Of a stretch of DNA of 64,000 nt, positions 51,400 to 60,811 are shown one piece after another. Each line of letters opens with the position of its first letter. Position 1 is the stretch's first letter. The stretch comes from Crocinitomicaceae bacterium. GTDB taxonomy: Bacteria; Bacteroidota; Bacteroidia; Flavobacteriales_D; Crocinitomicaceae. Location of the stretch: the NCBI GenBank assembly GCA_030730025.1, contig JANQWC010000028.1, forward strand, positions 1 through 64,000, given 5' to 3'. The notes beneath the pieces are model-generated. The model was not told where the DNA came from, did no database searches, and was given only the letters and a program-made list of their open reading frames with translations. Made by a program: the position numbers and the translations under genes.

Positions 51400-53364
51400 A
51401 TGACACCATTTACGTTTTTCTTGAAACAAAAAAGATTGCTACTTTTTTTGTTCTTTTTCTTTCCTTTTACCCAACTTATTGCACAAGATCCAGCCAGATT
51501 ATCAATTGATTCACTCTTGGCGAGAATCCCACCTCGTGTCATGACCTACCAACAAATTGAACTCGTGGCCGGGCGCAACGGGGGCAACTTCTTCTCGCGC
51601 ATGCAGAGTATCGAAAAATTGAATCAGGCAACTCTCAATAACCTCCCAGCAAGGAGTATCGCTGATGCCTTGTCTTTTTCAGCAGGGGTAGACGTGCGGC
51701 AACGCGGTCTTAGTGGTACGCAAGCCGATATCGGTATCCGAGGCGGGAATTTTGAGCAAAGCCTTATTCTTGTCAATGGTTTCAAGATGACTGACCCACA
51801 AACAGGGCACCACGCGGCTAACTTGCCCATTCCACTCATTGCGGTTTCAGAAATACAAGTTTTCAAGAGCCCAACGGTGTTGCAATTTGGTCAAAGTGCC
51901 TTAACTGGTGCGGTGCACATTAGTGCCTATGCACAAGATGCCTTTGAGGTCAAGACAAGCGCTTACGGAGGTAGTTTCAATAGTTTTGGTACCCAGGCCA
52001 TGGTGCGCATGAAAATCAAAAAATACCAGCAAATGTTGGCGGTGGCTAGAGATCAATCGGACGGCCATTGGTACAACTCAGATTTCAAAAACCACCAGCT
52101 CTTTTACACGGGTTCACATTCTTTGGGTGTAAATCAAAGGCATCGGCTCACTTATACAGCAGCCTACACCGATAGAAATTTTGGCGCCAACGGGTTTTAT
52201 TCCAATAAGTTTCCCGACCAATGGGAGCGCACCACCATGGCAATGGCTGGTGTTAAACACAATTACGGCTGGACTACTCAAAAAGACGATCGATACACCT
52301 CCTATCAATTTCGCCAACAAGCCATGTTGCGCAGCCATGCCGATGAGTTTAGGCTCAAACGCTTCGACCCCGCGTTTTATACCAACACACACGTATCCAA
52401 CGTGCTGAGTTATGAGGCGCAATTGGCCGTGAGTAGATACAGGCAACAATTCCTTTTTGGTCTAGAACAGCGCCTAGAACAACTCAATAGCAGCAATTTA
52501 GGTTTGAGAGAACGGCACTATCAAAGTGCATTTGTGCAAGCGCTAGGCTCTATTAACGCCATGAACTATTCCGCGGGGCTTATGGTATTTGCTTATAATT
52601 TAGAAAATCCGCAATTGATGCCAAGCCTACAACTCGGTAGAGCGCTTTCTCATCAACATTATGTTTTTGCCAACTACAGCCGAGGTAACCGTGTGCCTAG
52701 CTGGACAGAAATGTACTATACTGACCCAGCTAATGTGGGCAATCCAAATTTGCTTCCGGAATATTCGCACGCAGCTGAACTTGGTTGGCGTTTAAACCAA
52801 AATGCATACAATAGCAAATTTCAAGGCAATGCGGCGTTGTTTTACCGTCAGCACACCAACATGATTGACTGGGTTCGTGATGTATCAGCGATTTCGCCCA
52901 ATCCAAATCCTTGGATGCCGGTTAATATTGCAACTGTATCTTTTACAGGCTTGGAGACAAGTCTGCAATTCAATGTCAAGAAAAGCGCAACCTGGGGTCC
53001 GAATAAGTTTAATTTGAATTACACGTACATCACGGCCTCGCACAATTTTACAAGTGAGCAAGAATCTCGCTATGCGATCACCAGCATGCGCCACCAGCTC
53101 AATGGGCAGGCCCTGTTTGATTTAAGTGAAAAAGTACAACTCAACCTCACCTACCGTTTGGTGCAACGCATCGCGCAACCTTTGTATCAGGTAGTGGATG
53201 CTAAAATGATGGTGCCGATCAAAAATAAATGGACTGTTTTTGCCGAAGGGAACAACCTCACCAATACGCAATACGTTGAGGCAGGCTTTGTACAGATGCC
53301 AGGGCGTTGGTTCAAGCTGGGCCTTACATTTGGCCACAGAGCAATCGACAACCCTAGACCTTAA
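51400..53364 (+). CDS. TonB-dependent outer-membrane receptor
   Basis: The 654-aa protein has a signal peptide ending near QLIAQ. A TonB-box-like/linker region follows. The plug domain includes LPARSIADALSFSAGVDVRQRG, ADIGIRGGNFEQSLILVNGFKMTDPQTGHH and SPTVLQFGQSALTGAVHIS. The rest is a beta-barrel of about 22 strands ending with an aromatic residue region (LGLTFGH). Its size and plug resemble BtuB-type receptors rather than large SusC proteins. The ligand is unknown, and cobalamin is one possibility since the genome encodes IcmF. Confidence 0.92.
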   Translation: MTPFTFFLKQKRLLLFLFFFFPFTQLIAQDPARLSIDSLLARIPPRVMTYQQIELVAGRNGGNFFSRMQSIEKLNQATLNNLPARSIADALSFSAGVDVRQRGLSGTQADIGIRGGNFEQSLILVNGFKMTDPQTGHHAANLPIPLIAVSEIQVFKSPTVLQFGQSALTGAVHISAYAQDAFEVKTSAYGGSFNSFGTQAMVRMKIKKYQQMLAVARDQSDGHWYNSDFKNHQLFYTGSHSLGVNQRHRLTYTAAYTDRNFGANGFYSNKFPDQWERTTMAMAGVKHNYGWTTQKDDRYTSYQFRQQAMLRSHADEFRLKRFDPAFYTNTHVSNVLSYEAQLAVSRYRQQFLFGLEQRLEQLNSSNLGLRERHYQSAFVQALGSINAMNYSAGLMVFAYNLENPQLMPSLQLGRALSHQHYVFANYSRGNRVPSWTEMYYTDPANVGNPNLLPEYSHAAELGWRLNQNAYNSKFQGNAALFYRQHTNMIDWVRDVSAISPNPNPWMPVNIATVSFTGLETSLQFNVKKSATWGPNKFNLNYTYITASHNFTSEQESRYAITSMRHQLNGQALFDLSEKVQLNLTYRLVQRIAQPLYQVVDAKMMVPIKNKWTVFAEGNNLTNTQYVEAGFVQMPGRWFKLGLTFGHRAIDNPRP

Positions 53365-53370
53365 GATTTT

Positions 53371-54339
53371 CTAATAACCAACTTTTGTTCGAGCGCGCTT
53401 GAGTACTTCTTGCGCCACGCTTCTCGCTTTTTGCGCACCAACAGAAAGCGCAGCTTCAATTTCAGAAGGGTTTTCTATCAAGTGGTTAAAGATGCCCCTT
53501 TCCTTAGCGAATCGGTCGAGAATGAGTTCGAAGAGCGCTTGTTTGGCATGCCCATAACCGTAATTTCCAGCGTTATAGTTGGCTGTCATTTGCTCAATTT
53601 GAGTTGGTGAGGCCAGTAATTTGTACAAGGCAAAGGTGTGGCAGGTTTCGGTGTTTTTAGGTTCTTCGAGTGGCGTGCTGTCAGAGACAATAGACATGAT
53701 TTGCTTGCGCAATTGCTTTTCGGGTAGGAAAATATCGATATAGTTGTTGCGCGACTTGCTCATCTTTTCGCCGTCGGTTCCTGGGATGAGCATGGTGTCT
53801 GGCTGGATTTGTTCTTCTGGCAATACGAAGGTGTCTCCGTAGGTGAGGTTGAAGCGATTGGCTACGTCTCTGGCCATTTCGATGTGCTGTTTTTGGTCTT
53901 TGCCAACCGGCACTATTTCGGCGTCGTAAAGCAGGATATCCGCAGCCATCAGGATAGGGTAGGTGAACAAGCCTCCATTGACGTCGTCTAGGCGGTCTGC
54001 TTTGTCTTTGAAAGAATGCGCAAGGGTGAGGCGCTGGTACGGGTATTGGCAGAGCAAATACCAAGTGAGTTCACTGACTTCAGGTACGTCAGATTGGCGG
54101 TAAAATACCGTTTGAGCAGGGTCTAGGCCAAAAGCCAACCACGTGGCAGCTGTGGCGTAGGTGTTGTTGCGCAAGGTGGCGCCATCTTTGATTTGCGTCA
54201 AGGAATGCATGTCGGCAATAAACAAAAAGGATTCGTTGGCGGGGTCTTGGGCCAAGCGTATCGCTGGTAAAATGGCGCCTAAGATATTGCCTAAGTGGGG
54301 TGTTCCTGTACTTTGAATTCCGGTTAAAATGCGAGACAT
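53371..54339 (-). CDS. trpS: Tryptophanyl-tRNA synthetase
   Basis: The class I synthetase is 322 aa from ATG 54339 (MSRILTGIQ). The track start is 6 codons earlier. The HIGH-equivalent is TGTPHLGN, and the KMSKS loop is GEKMSKSRNN. YQRLTLAHSFKDK is typical of bacterial TrpS. A TAATTTTG element lies 15 nt upstream. It converges with the TonB receptor gene across 6 bp. Confidence 0.96.
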   Translation of the reverse strand: MSRILTGIQSTGTPHLGNILGAILPAIRLAQDPANESFLFIADMHSLTQIKDGATLRNNTYATAATWLAFGLDPAQTVFYRQSDVPEVSELTWYLLCQYPYQRLTLAHSFKDKADRLDDVNGGLFTYPILMAADILLYDAEIVPVGKDQKQHIEMARDVANRFNLTYGDTFVLPEEQIQPDTMLIPGTDGEKMSKSRNNYIDIFLPEKQLRKQIMSIVSDSTPLEEPKNTETCHTFALYKLLASPTQIEQMTANYNAGNYGYGHAKQALFELILDRFAKERGIFNHLIENPSEIEAALSVGAQKARSVAQEVLKRARTKVGY

Positions 54340-54354
54340 TGCGTTAATTTTGTT

Positions 54355-54362
54355 CAAAATTA
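54355..54362 (-). promoter_or_regulatory. -7 element of trpS
   Basis: TAATTTTG on the minus strand, 15 nt before ATG 54339. It supports the shorter start. Confidence 0.45.
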
Positions 54363-54408
54363 GTCATTTTAGAGCGTTTTTAAGTGGCTGTTGCGCTCTT
54401 GTAATTGC

Positions 54409-54416
54409 TAACTTTG
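54409..54416 (+). promoter_or_regulatory. -7 element 4 nt before the plsC ATG
   Basis: TAACTTTG, then AGGC, then ATG 54421. A leaderless transcript is predicted. Confidence 0.5.
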
Positions 54417-54420
54417 AGGC

Positions 54421-55188
54421 ATGCAGAAAATCACAGGTGTGTTCGGTCTTATTTGGAAGCTCTACATCGCGGTTGTATTTTTTATTTTTGCGCTGTTGTT
54501 TTACCCGCTCTTCTGGGTGCTGCAACTCAAGTCTTCTTGGCGCAAACACGGCTTTCAAATCTTCATACTCTGGAGTTGGTTGTTGCGTATATTTTGCTTT
54601 TACCCTGTGCGCGTCAAGCTCAATTCCCCCTTGCCTCAGGCGCCGTTCATTATCGTTTCTAACCACAGCTCCTATTTAGACATCTTTTTGCTGCCCTCCA
54701 TTTTGCCGCAGCATCCTTTTGCTTTTTTGGGTAAAGCTGAAATCCTCAAATACCCAATTGTCAGAACTTATTTCAAGGCACTCAATATTCCAGTATATCG
54801 CAAAGATAAATCAAAGGCTGGGCAAGCGCTTGGGCAGGCCAAAAAAGCCATGGAAGGCGGTTGGTCTATCGTTATTTTTCCGGAAGGCACCATCCCCGAA
54901 GAAAACATTCCGCAAATGTATCCTTTCAAAAACGGCGCGTTTCGCCTGGCCAAAAACCTCAACGTACCGATTTTACCCTTGACGTTCACCCAAAACTTCC
55001 ATTTGTTCTCCGACCCAACGCACTTGTTTGGGCCAGCACATCCGGGCGTGGTAGAGGTGTATATCCATCCGTTTATTTCCGTTGAAGAAATTGCCCAAGC
55101 CAGTGCGGAGCAAATAAGTGAAAAATGCTTCCAAATTATTGAGGCACCCATTCAAGCGGCGCATCCCCATCTCTTCAAAAAATCGTAA
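54421..55188 (+). CDS. plsC: 1-acyl-sn-glycerol-3-phosphate acyltransferase
   Basis: Acylates lysophosphatidate to phosphatidate at the inner membrane. The 255-aa protein has two N-terminal hydrophobic helices (about 8-35 and 46-62). The catalytic HX4D box is NHSSYLD (His82, Asp87), and the substrate-binding motif is FPEGTIP. It sits 9 bp upstream of gatC, which has its own -7 element inside the plsC 3' end. Confidence 0.9.
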   Translation: MQKITGVFGLIWKLYIAVVFFIFALLFYPLFWVLQLKSSWRKHGFQIFILWSWLLRIFCFYPVRVKLNSPLPQAPFIIVSNHSSYLDIFLLPSILPQHPFAFLGKAEILKYPIVRTYFKALNIPVYRKDKSKAGQALGQAKKAMEGGWSIVIFPEGTIPEENIPQMYPFKNGAFRLAKNLNVPILPLTFTQNFHLFSDPTHLFGPAHPGVVEVYIHPFISVEEIAQASAEQISEKCFQIIEAPIQAAHPHLFKKS

Positions 55189-55193
55189 TTTTG
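55186..55193 (+). promoter_or_regulatory. -7 element 4 nt before the gatC ATG
   Basis: TAATTTTG overlaps the plsC stop codon and is followed by TCTC and ATG 55198. A leaderless gatC transcript is predicted in addition to any read-through from plsC. Confidence 0.5.
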
Positions 55194-55197
55194 TCTC

Positions 55198-55488
55198 ATG
55201 GAAATCAACGAAGCTTTACTCGATCACATCGCTAACCTTTCTAAATTGTCTTTTGAAGGCTCAGAAAAGGAGGCAATTCGTCAAGATTTACAGCGCATGA
55301 TTGCCTTTGTAGACAAACTCTCCGAACTAGACACCACCGGTGTAGAGCCACTTATTTTTATGTCTAATGAAGTCAACCGACTCCGCGACGACAACACCGA
55401 ACAAAGCGTTAGCCACGAAGAAGCGCTTCGCAATGCACCCAAAAAAGACTCCGATTATTTCCGAATCCCGAAAGTTTTAGACAAATAG
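55198..55488 (+). CDS. gatC: Asp/Glu-tRNA amidotransferase subunit C
   Basis: GatC is the small stabilising subunit that links GatA and GatB when mischarged Glu-tRNA(Gln) or Asp-tRNA(Asn) is amidated. The 96-aa length is standard. Features are HIANLSKLSFEGSEKEAI, MIAFVDKLSELDTTGVEPL, RDD and the C-terminal FRIPKVLD. gatA and gatB are elsewhere. Confidence 0.95.
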   Translation: MEINEALLDHIANLSKLSFEGSEKEAIRQDLQRMIAFVDKLSELDTTGVEPLIFMSNEVNRLRDDNTEQSVSHEEALRNAPKKDSDYFRIPKVLDK

Positions 55489-55490
55489 CC

Positions 55491-56360
55491 TTGAAGGTTA
55501 GCGGCTTTACATTCATCAGAAATGCCATTCTACTCGATTACCCGGTAGTGGCTTCCATACAATCCATTTTGCCTTTGTGCGATGAAGTGGTGGTAGCTGT
55601 TGGCAACTCAGACGACGACACCCTCGGCCTGATTCAAAACATAGATCCTAAAGTCAAGGTCATTCAAACCACCTGGGACGACTCCCTGCGCCAAAACGGC
55701 CGCGTACTCGCCGTCGAGACCGACAAAGCCCTTGCGGCCATTTCACCCGACGCCGATTGGGCCATTTACATTCAAGGCGATGAAGTCATGCACGAAGCAG
55801 ATCATGCCGCCATTCGCAGTGCCATGGAGCAGTATCAAAATGACCAAGAAGTTGACGGGCTTTTGTTCGATTACCTGCACTTTTACGGTTCTTACGACTA
55901 CATTGGTGTCTCTAACAATTGGTACAAAAAAGAAATCCGCATCATCAAGCCGCGCCGTGGCATTTATTCGTTTAGAGATGCGCAAGGATTTCGCAAAGCA
56001 CCTGATCAGAAGCTGAAAGTGGCTTTGGCCAATGCCAAGGTGCATCATTACGGTTGGGTCAAGGATCCGCAAGCCATGCAGCGCAAACAAGAGCGCTTCC
56101 ATCGGCTATGGCACGATGACGCTTGGCTCGAAAAAAACGTCAAGGTGGCTACTTCTTTTGATTACGAAGACCACATCCATGAGCTTGCGCGTTTTGAAGG
56201 CACGCATCCGCAGTGGATTGCCGAACGCATTGCCGCGCGCAACTGGACGTTTCAGACGGATATCGCCCGCAATAAAAAGACTTTAAAGAACAGGCTCAAA
56301 GACCTCCTCAAAGCAATTGGCATTGATACCAATTACGCGAATTATACGCGCATTCGTTAA
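55491..56360 (+). CDS. Family-2-like glycosyltransferase
   Basis: The protein has 289 aa with a TTG start 2 bp after the gatC stop (translated MKVSGFTFIRN). A GT-A type N-terminus (FTFIRNAILLDYPVVASIQSI, DEVVVAVGNSDDDT) and an Asp-containing pair (WAIYIQGDEV) suggest a nucleotide-sugar transferase related to WaaE/KdtX-like GT2 enzymes. Acceptor and donor are unknown. No other envelope-polysaccharide genes are next to it. It shares its stop codon region (TTAA) with convergent trmB. Confidence 0.82.
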   Translation: MKVSGFTFIRNAILLDYPVVASIQSILPLCDEVVVAVGNSDDDTLGLIQNIDPKVKVIQTTWDDSLRQNGRVLAVETDKALAAISPDADWAIYIQGDEVMHEADHAAIRSAMEQYQNDQEVDGLLFDYLHFYGSYDYIGVSNNWYKKEIRIIKPRRGIYSFRDAQGFRKAPDQKLKVALANAKVHHYGWVKDPQAMQRKQERFHRLWHDDAWLEKNVKVATSFDYEDHIHELARFEGTHPQWIAERIAARNWTFQTDIARNKKTLKNRLKDLLKAIGIDTNYANYTRIR

Positions 56361-57034
56361 GCTTGATCAGCCAAACGAAACTTACAGTACTTAATGATGT
56401 GCCCGCGCTTGCTGAAGAATTCTTCGTAGTAAGTTTTGATGTGGAAGATTTCTTTGGTTTGGGCGTCTAAATCTTCGGGGAGGTTGGCGTACAGATTGGG
56501 GTAGCACTCGAGTATTTGGTGGCCGTGTTCTTCGATTTGCTCGAGGGTGTAGTCGAACAAGACGTCGGAGTCGGTTTTCATGTGAATGATGCCGCCCGGT
56601 TTGAGGATTTTTCGGTATCGCGCTGTAAAAATCGGCGATGACAACCTTTTGCGGGCTTTTTGGGGTTGTGGATCTGAAAAAGTAAGCCAAATTTCATCGA
56701 CTTCACCTTCTTCAAAATAATCCAAAATGAAATCGATGCGGGTGCGCAAAAACGCAACGTTGCTCAGGTTGGTTTCTAGTGCTTCTTTGGCGCCAATATA
56801 AATGCGGTTGCCCTTGAGGTCTACACCGATGAAGTTGCGGTCCGAAAACTGCCGACCCATGCCCACTGCGTATTCGCCTTTGCCGCAACCGAGCTCCAGA
56901 ATAATGGGGTTGTCGTTTTGGAAAACGCTGGTTCTCCAATTTCCTTTTGGCGCGAATGGTTCGCCCATAACGGGTTCGAATACATTGGCGAATGTTTTGA
57001 TCGCTGCAAAGCGTTTTAACTTATCTTTTCCCAC
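56357..57034 (-). CDS. trmB: tRNA (guanine-46-N7)-methyltransferase
   Basis: This 225-aa SAM-dependent enzyme methylates G46 of tRNA. Motif I is LELGCGKGEYAVGMG. Later blocks FIGVDLKGNRI, FSDPQPQKARKRL (the catalytic Asp-Pro region) and GGIIHMKTDSD match TrmB. Start is GTG, exactly 4 nt after a TAACTTTG element on the minus strand, which supports the start and predicts a leaderless mRNA. Confidence 0.94.
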   Translation of the reverse strand: MGKDKLKRFAAIKTFANVFEPVMGEPFAPKGNWRTSVFQNDNPIILELGCGKGEYAVGMGRQFSDRNFIGVDLKGNRIYIGAKEALETNLSNVAFLRTRIDFILDYFEEGEVDEIWLTFSDPQPQKARKRLSSPIFTARYRKILKPGGIIHMKTDSDVLFDYTLEQIEEHGHQILECYPNLYANLPEDLDAQTKEIFHIKTYYEEFFSKRGHIIKYCKFRLADQA

Positions 57035-57038
57035 GCGG

Positions 57039-57046
57039 CAAAGTTA
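57039..57046 (-). promoter_or_regulatory. -7 element 4 nt before the trmB GTG
   Basis: TAACTTTG on the minus strand, then CCGC, then GTG 57034. Confidence 0.5.
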
Positions 57047-57058
57047 AGAGATTCCTTG

Positions 57059-57066
57059 TAATTTTG
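57059..57066 (+). promoter_or_regulatory. -7 element 4 nt before ATG 57071
   Basis: TAATTTTG, then CGCC, then ATG. It lies only 12 bp from the divergent trmB -7 element. Confidence 0.5.
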
Positions 57067-57070
57067 CGCC

Positions 57071-57637
57071 ATGCATTTCGTTGAACCCTTTTATAATTGG
57101 CGCGGCTACTACATCGCCGACGAAGACCCGAGCTCTCCATTTTATGGCAGGGAATACAGCGAGTTTGCCTTCAGCAATACCATTTACAATTTTTACATCC
57201 ATCCGCAATGGGATGAATTTGGCTCGTCCACGCTTTTTTTGAAGGTGCTTTACGCAGACTACGACGAGCGTTATGCCATCATCGAACTCATTGGCGAATG
57301 GAACGACGCGATAGAAAACGACATCATGCTGCTCAAACGCGATGTCATTGACGTACTGATTGATTCCGGCATCCATGCCTTTATTTTAATCGGCGAAAAC
57401 GTCCTGAATTTTCATCATTCCGACGACTGCTATTACGAAGAATGGTTCGACGATGTCGAGGACGGCTGGATCTCCATGGTCAACTTCCACGACCACGTCA
57501 TCCGCGAATTTGAGCACGTCGGCATCGATCACTATTTTGTCATGGGCGGCGAACTCGAAGAAATTGAGTGGCGCACCTACCAGCCCCAACACTTTTATCA
57601 GAAGGTTGCGGCTTTGGTGCAGAAAAGAATTGGTTAG
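57071..57637 (+). CDS. Conserved acidic protein of unknown function
   Basis: This 188-aa cytosolic protein is rich in acidic and aromatic residues (HHSDDCYYEEWFDDVEDGW). It has no signal peptide or membrane helix. It begins MHFVEPFYNWRGYYIADED. I recall similar proteins in Bacteroidota next to housekeeping genes but know of no function. Its stop overlaps that of the convergent POT transporter (TTAG). Confidence 0.72.
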   Translation: MHFVEPFYNWRGYYIADEDPSSPFYGREYSEFAFSNTIYNFYIHPQWDEFGSSTLFLKVLYADYDERYAIIELIGEWNDAIENDIMLLKRDVIDVLIDSGIHAFILIGENVLNFHHSDDCYYEEWFDDVEDGWISMVNFHDHVIREFEHVGIDHYFVMGGELEEIEWRTYQPQHFYQKVAALVQKRIG

Positions 57638-59250
57638 TACTGACTAAAAACCTTATTGAGCTTGCGCAACATGCCAAAAAGCAAGAGTGCGGCCAAACCT
57701 AATAAGACGAAGTTCACATAGAAAAAGTTGGCTTTTTGATCGTAGCCATCCCACATTGAGCTCAATACGCCCGAAAGTTTATTCCCTATTGAGGTTGCCA
57801 AGAACCATCCGCCCATCATTAAGGAGGTGAGGCGTGCTGGACTGAGCTTAGATACCAAGGATAGCCCCATGGGGCTCAAAAAGAGCTCGCCAATGGTGAT
57901 CACAGCGTATGAACTGATGAACCACCAAGCCGAAGACTTTTCGGCTCCGTTATTGGATGCGTATACGGCACCAACCATCACCAAACAAGACAGTGCAGAA
58001 ATCAGTAGTCCGAAAGCAATTTTGGTTGGGGTAGAGGGTTCTTTTCCTTTTCTGTTTAAAAAGGCAAAAAATGCCACTACCAATGGGGTAAGTGCAATGA
58101 CCCAGAACGGATTCACGCTCTGAAACAAGTTGGTATTAAACACCTTGATGGTGGCACCTTGCTCAGGTAGTTTAGTTTGTGTTTGATTGTTGAAATAAGA
58201 TGGGTAATCAATCACTTTTTTATCCTTCTCTAGAACCCGAAACTGTTGATCAATAAACGGCACGCTGTCCTTGACAAAGTGAAGCTCTTCTGAAAGTTTC
58301 AGGCGTGTCGTGAGCGGTTCAACAACGGCAGGTACCTCGCGGTCAGTGTAGTTCATGGCCCAGGTATTCATGGTAGAGCCATTTTGCTTGAAGATGGCCC
58401 AAAAGGCAATTACCACCGCAAATATGGAAAGCATGGCGCCAATTTGTGGTTTTTCGTTTGCGGGCGACTTTCTATAGAGGTGAATATAAAAGAACACTAC
58501 AGGAATACAGCCAAACAAAAAGGCGTCTGTCGATTTAGAGCCTACCAAAGGGGTTTCAAAAGTCAGTGGAATGAGGCCAAAAACAATGGCTGGCAATAGA
58601 ATCGTACCCAATATTTTGAGTAAAGACAGGTCGCTTTCTGCTTTTGGCTTGATTTGGTCTGCGTGTTTGTAGTGCTTGGTGCCGATAATGAAAACCAAGA
58701 CGCCAATAAACATCCCGACGCCGGCAGCTAAAAATGCGGCATACCACCCATACATATTATAGAGCGCTGCGCCGAAGAAATTGCAGACAAACGCTCCGAT
58801 ATTGATCCCCATATAGAAGATGTTGTAACCTGCATCTTTGCGCGCCTTATAGCTTTCTTCATTGTAAACATTACCCAAAAGTGTTGAAATATTGGGCTTG
58901 AAAAAGCCATTTCCCAATATAATGAGCGTCATGGACAAATACAAAAAGTTGAGATCCTTGACGGACATCAGCATATAGCCTAGGCCCATTAATATACCGC
59001 CAATAATGATTGATTTGCGGTAGCCCAACACGCGGTCGGCAAGCAAGCCCCCGATAAATGGTGTCAAGAAAACCAGTGCAATAAACGTCCCGTACAGGTC
59101 GCTGGCTTGTGCTTCATTGAGTCCAAATCCACGCTCAGTATCTTTGAGATAAAGCGTGAAAATGCCAATCATGAGGTAATAACCGAAACGCTCCCACATT
59201 TCTGATAAAAAGAGAAAGGGAAGCGCTTTTGGATGTTTTGAACCGAACAT
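57634..59250 (-). CDS. POT-family peptide transporter (copy 1)
   Basis: The protein is a 538-aa proton-coupled oligopeptide transporter with about 12-14 transmembrane helices. The first-helix signature EMWERFGYYLM carries the ExxER proton-coupling motif. FGLNEAQASDLYG, GGLLADRVLGYRKSI and NGFFKPNISTLLG follow. A longer loop (about 290-365) between central helices distinguishes it from the next copy. It lies downstream of the paralogue, separated by a terminator hairpin. Confidence 0.92.
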   Translation of the reverse strand: MFGSKHPKALPFLFLSEMWERFGYYLMIGIFTLYLKDTERGFGLNEAQASDLYGTFIALVFLTPFIGGLLADRVLGYRKSIIIGGILMGLGYMLMSVKDLNFLYLSMTLIILGNGFFKPNISTLLGNVYNEESYKARKDAGYNIFYMGINIGAFVCNFFGAALYNMYGWYAAFLAAGVGMFIGVLVFIIGTKHYKHADQIKPKAESDLSLLKILGTILLPAIVFGLIPLTFETPLVGSKSTDAFLFGCIPVVFFYIHLYRKSPANEKPQIGAMLSIFAVVIAFWAIFKQNGSTMNTWAMNYTDREVPAVVEPLTTRLKLSEELHFVKDSVPFIDQQFRVLEKDKKVIDYPSYFNNQTQTKLPEQGATIKVFNTNLFQSVNPFWVIALTPLVVAFFAFLNRKGKEPSTPTKIAFGLLISALSCLVMVGAVYASNNGAEKSSAWWFISSYAVITIGELFLSPMGLSLVSKLSPARLTSLMMGGWFLATSIGNKLSGVLSSMWDGYDQKANFFYVNFVLLGLAALLLFGMLRKLNKVFSQY

Positions 59251-59267
59251 AGTTTTAATTTTTAGTC

Positions 59268-59294
59268 ATAAAAAAACAGTTCCTAAGAACTGTT
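59268..59294 (-). terminator. Terminator after POT copy 2
   Basis: On the minus strand: AACAGTTC, loop TTAG, GAACTGTT, then a run of T. It sits between the two POT genes. Confidence 0.78.
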
Positions 59295-59317
59295 CTTTCA
59301 ATAAATTTGAATAAAGT

Positions 59318-60733
59318 TTATTTAACGCCGTGCATCATTTTAGATAATTGTTTTGACAATAGTAACATCAAAACACCTAAAGCAATTACAAAGACAGCAA
59401 TCGATACAAAAATGGTTGCTGCACCAAGTTGTTCAACGTAGGCTGCAATAAAACCACCAATGATGTTCGCTGCAAATGAAGAGAGCATCCAGACACCCAT
59501 GAGCATAGAGGCTAGTTTGATTGGCGCAAGTTTAGTGACTACCGAAAGTCCAACTGGTGATAAGCAAAGCTCACCAACCGTATGGAAGAAGTAGGTCATC
59601 ACCAACCAAATGAGAGCAGCTTTTTTCATAACCACTTCTTGGTCTCCAGAGCCTTGGGTTTGTACGCCATAGGTAGCCATCAACATAAAGAGGAAGCCGA
59701 TGCCAAGTAAGATCATACCCAAAGACATTTTTGTGGGTGTGCTTAGTTTTTTACCGTATTTGGAAGTCCAAAACCAGGCAAATAAAGGGCCTAAAGCCAC
59801 AATAAACAGTGGGTTTACTGATTGGAAGTAGGTAGTTGGAATAACCCATCCAAATAAATTGCGATCGATGTATTTATCGGTATAGATGGTCATTGAGGAA
59901 CCAGCCTGTTCGAAACCTGCCCAGAAGAAGATGACAAAAAATGTAAGGATGACAATTACTGCAATGCGCTGCTTTTCAATTTTAGAAAGACTAGCTGCTT
60001 TAGTGGCGTCCGCGTTTTGAATAATGGTTGGTTCTGTTTTGGCTGGTGCTGTTCCAATTTCAAGTAAGTATTTGCTTGCATAAAGATTGAAAACTACTTG
60101 CCCTAGCGCCATACCGACTGCTGCAGCTAAGAAACCATATTTGAAACCGTATGAAATGATTTCACCAGATGCTGCTTTAACCGCAAACCATTCTTCTGCA
60201 AGTGTTCCGGCAATTAGTGGTGCTAAAAAAGCGCCTAAGTTGATTCCCATATAGAAAATAGAGAAAGCGGAGTCTCTTTTATCGTCACCTTCACGGTAGA
60301 GTTGTCCTACCATGGTAGAAATATTTGGTTTGAACATGCCGTTGCCGAGAATCAAAAGAACGAGACCGATGCCCAATCCTAAGTGAGAATGCATAGCGAA
60401 GAGTACCAGTTGCCCAAAAAACATGGTGATACCTCCAATGGTAATGGCTTTTCGCTGCCCGATGTAACGATCGGCAATCATGCCGCCTATAATTGGTGTA
60501 AAATACACAAATCCGGTGAAGAAGCCATAAATTAAAGAAGCTTTATCTTCGGCAATGCCAAGGCCGTTTTGTGACCACATTTTGATCATGTAGAGTGTGA
60601 GTAAGCCACGCATTCCGTAGTAGCTGAAGCGCTCCCACATTTCTGTGAAGAAAAGTAAATACAAACCTTTCGGATGACCAAATATGGCGCCTTGAGCCTC
60701 AATTCTTTCAATTAAATCGTTACTTTTTGTCAT
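59318..60733 (-). CDS. POT-family peptide transporter (copy 2)
   Basis: The protein is 471 aa from ATG 60733 (MTKSNDLIERIEAQG). The track's extra 25 residues are upstream sequence. The ExxER motif is in FFTEMWERFSYYGMRG. GGMIADRYIGQRKAI, NGMFKPNISTMVG and the second-half helices match the PTR2/POT family. With its neighbour it suggests di/tripeptide uptake as a significant nutrient route. It diverges from tcdA across 78 bp. Confidence 0.92.
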   Translation of the reverse strand: MTKSNDLIERIEAQGAIFGHPKGLYLLFFTEMWERFSYYGMRGLLTLYMIKMWSQNGLGIAEDKASLIYGFFTGFVYFTPIIGGMIADRYIGQRKAITIGGITMFFGQLVLFAMHSHLGLGIGLVLLILGNGMFKPNISTMVGQLYREGDDKRDSAFSIFYMGINLGAFLAPLIAGTLAEEWFAVKAASGEIISYGFKYGFLAAAVGMALGQVVFNLYASKYLLEIGTAPAKTEPTIIQNADATKAASLSKIEKQRIAVIVILTFFVIFFWAGFEQAGSSMTIYTDKYIDRNLFGWVIPTTYFQSVNPLFIVALGPLFAWFWTSKYGKKLSTPTKMSLGMILLGIGFLFMLMATYGVQTQGSGDQEVVMKKAALIWLVMTYFFHTVGELCLSPVGLSVVTKLAPIKLASMLMGVWMLSSFAANIIGGFIAAYVEQLGAATIFVSIAVFVIALGVLMLLLSKQLSKMMHGVK

Positions 60734-60768
60734 TTTCTTTATGTGTTGTGAGGGGTGAAAATATAAAT

Positions 60769-60776
60769 TATTTTTG
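60769..60776 (+). promoter_or_regulatory. -7 element of tcdA
   Basis: TATTTTTG fits TAnnTTTG, 35 nt before the tcdA ATG. Confidence 0.4.
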
Positions 60777-60811
60777 TAAAACGAATCTTTCAAGCACTTT
60801 TTAGACATAAA

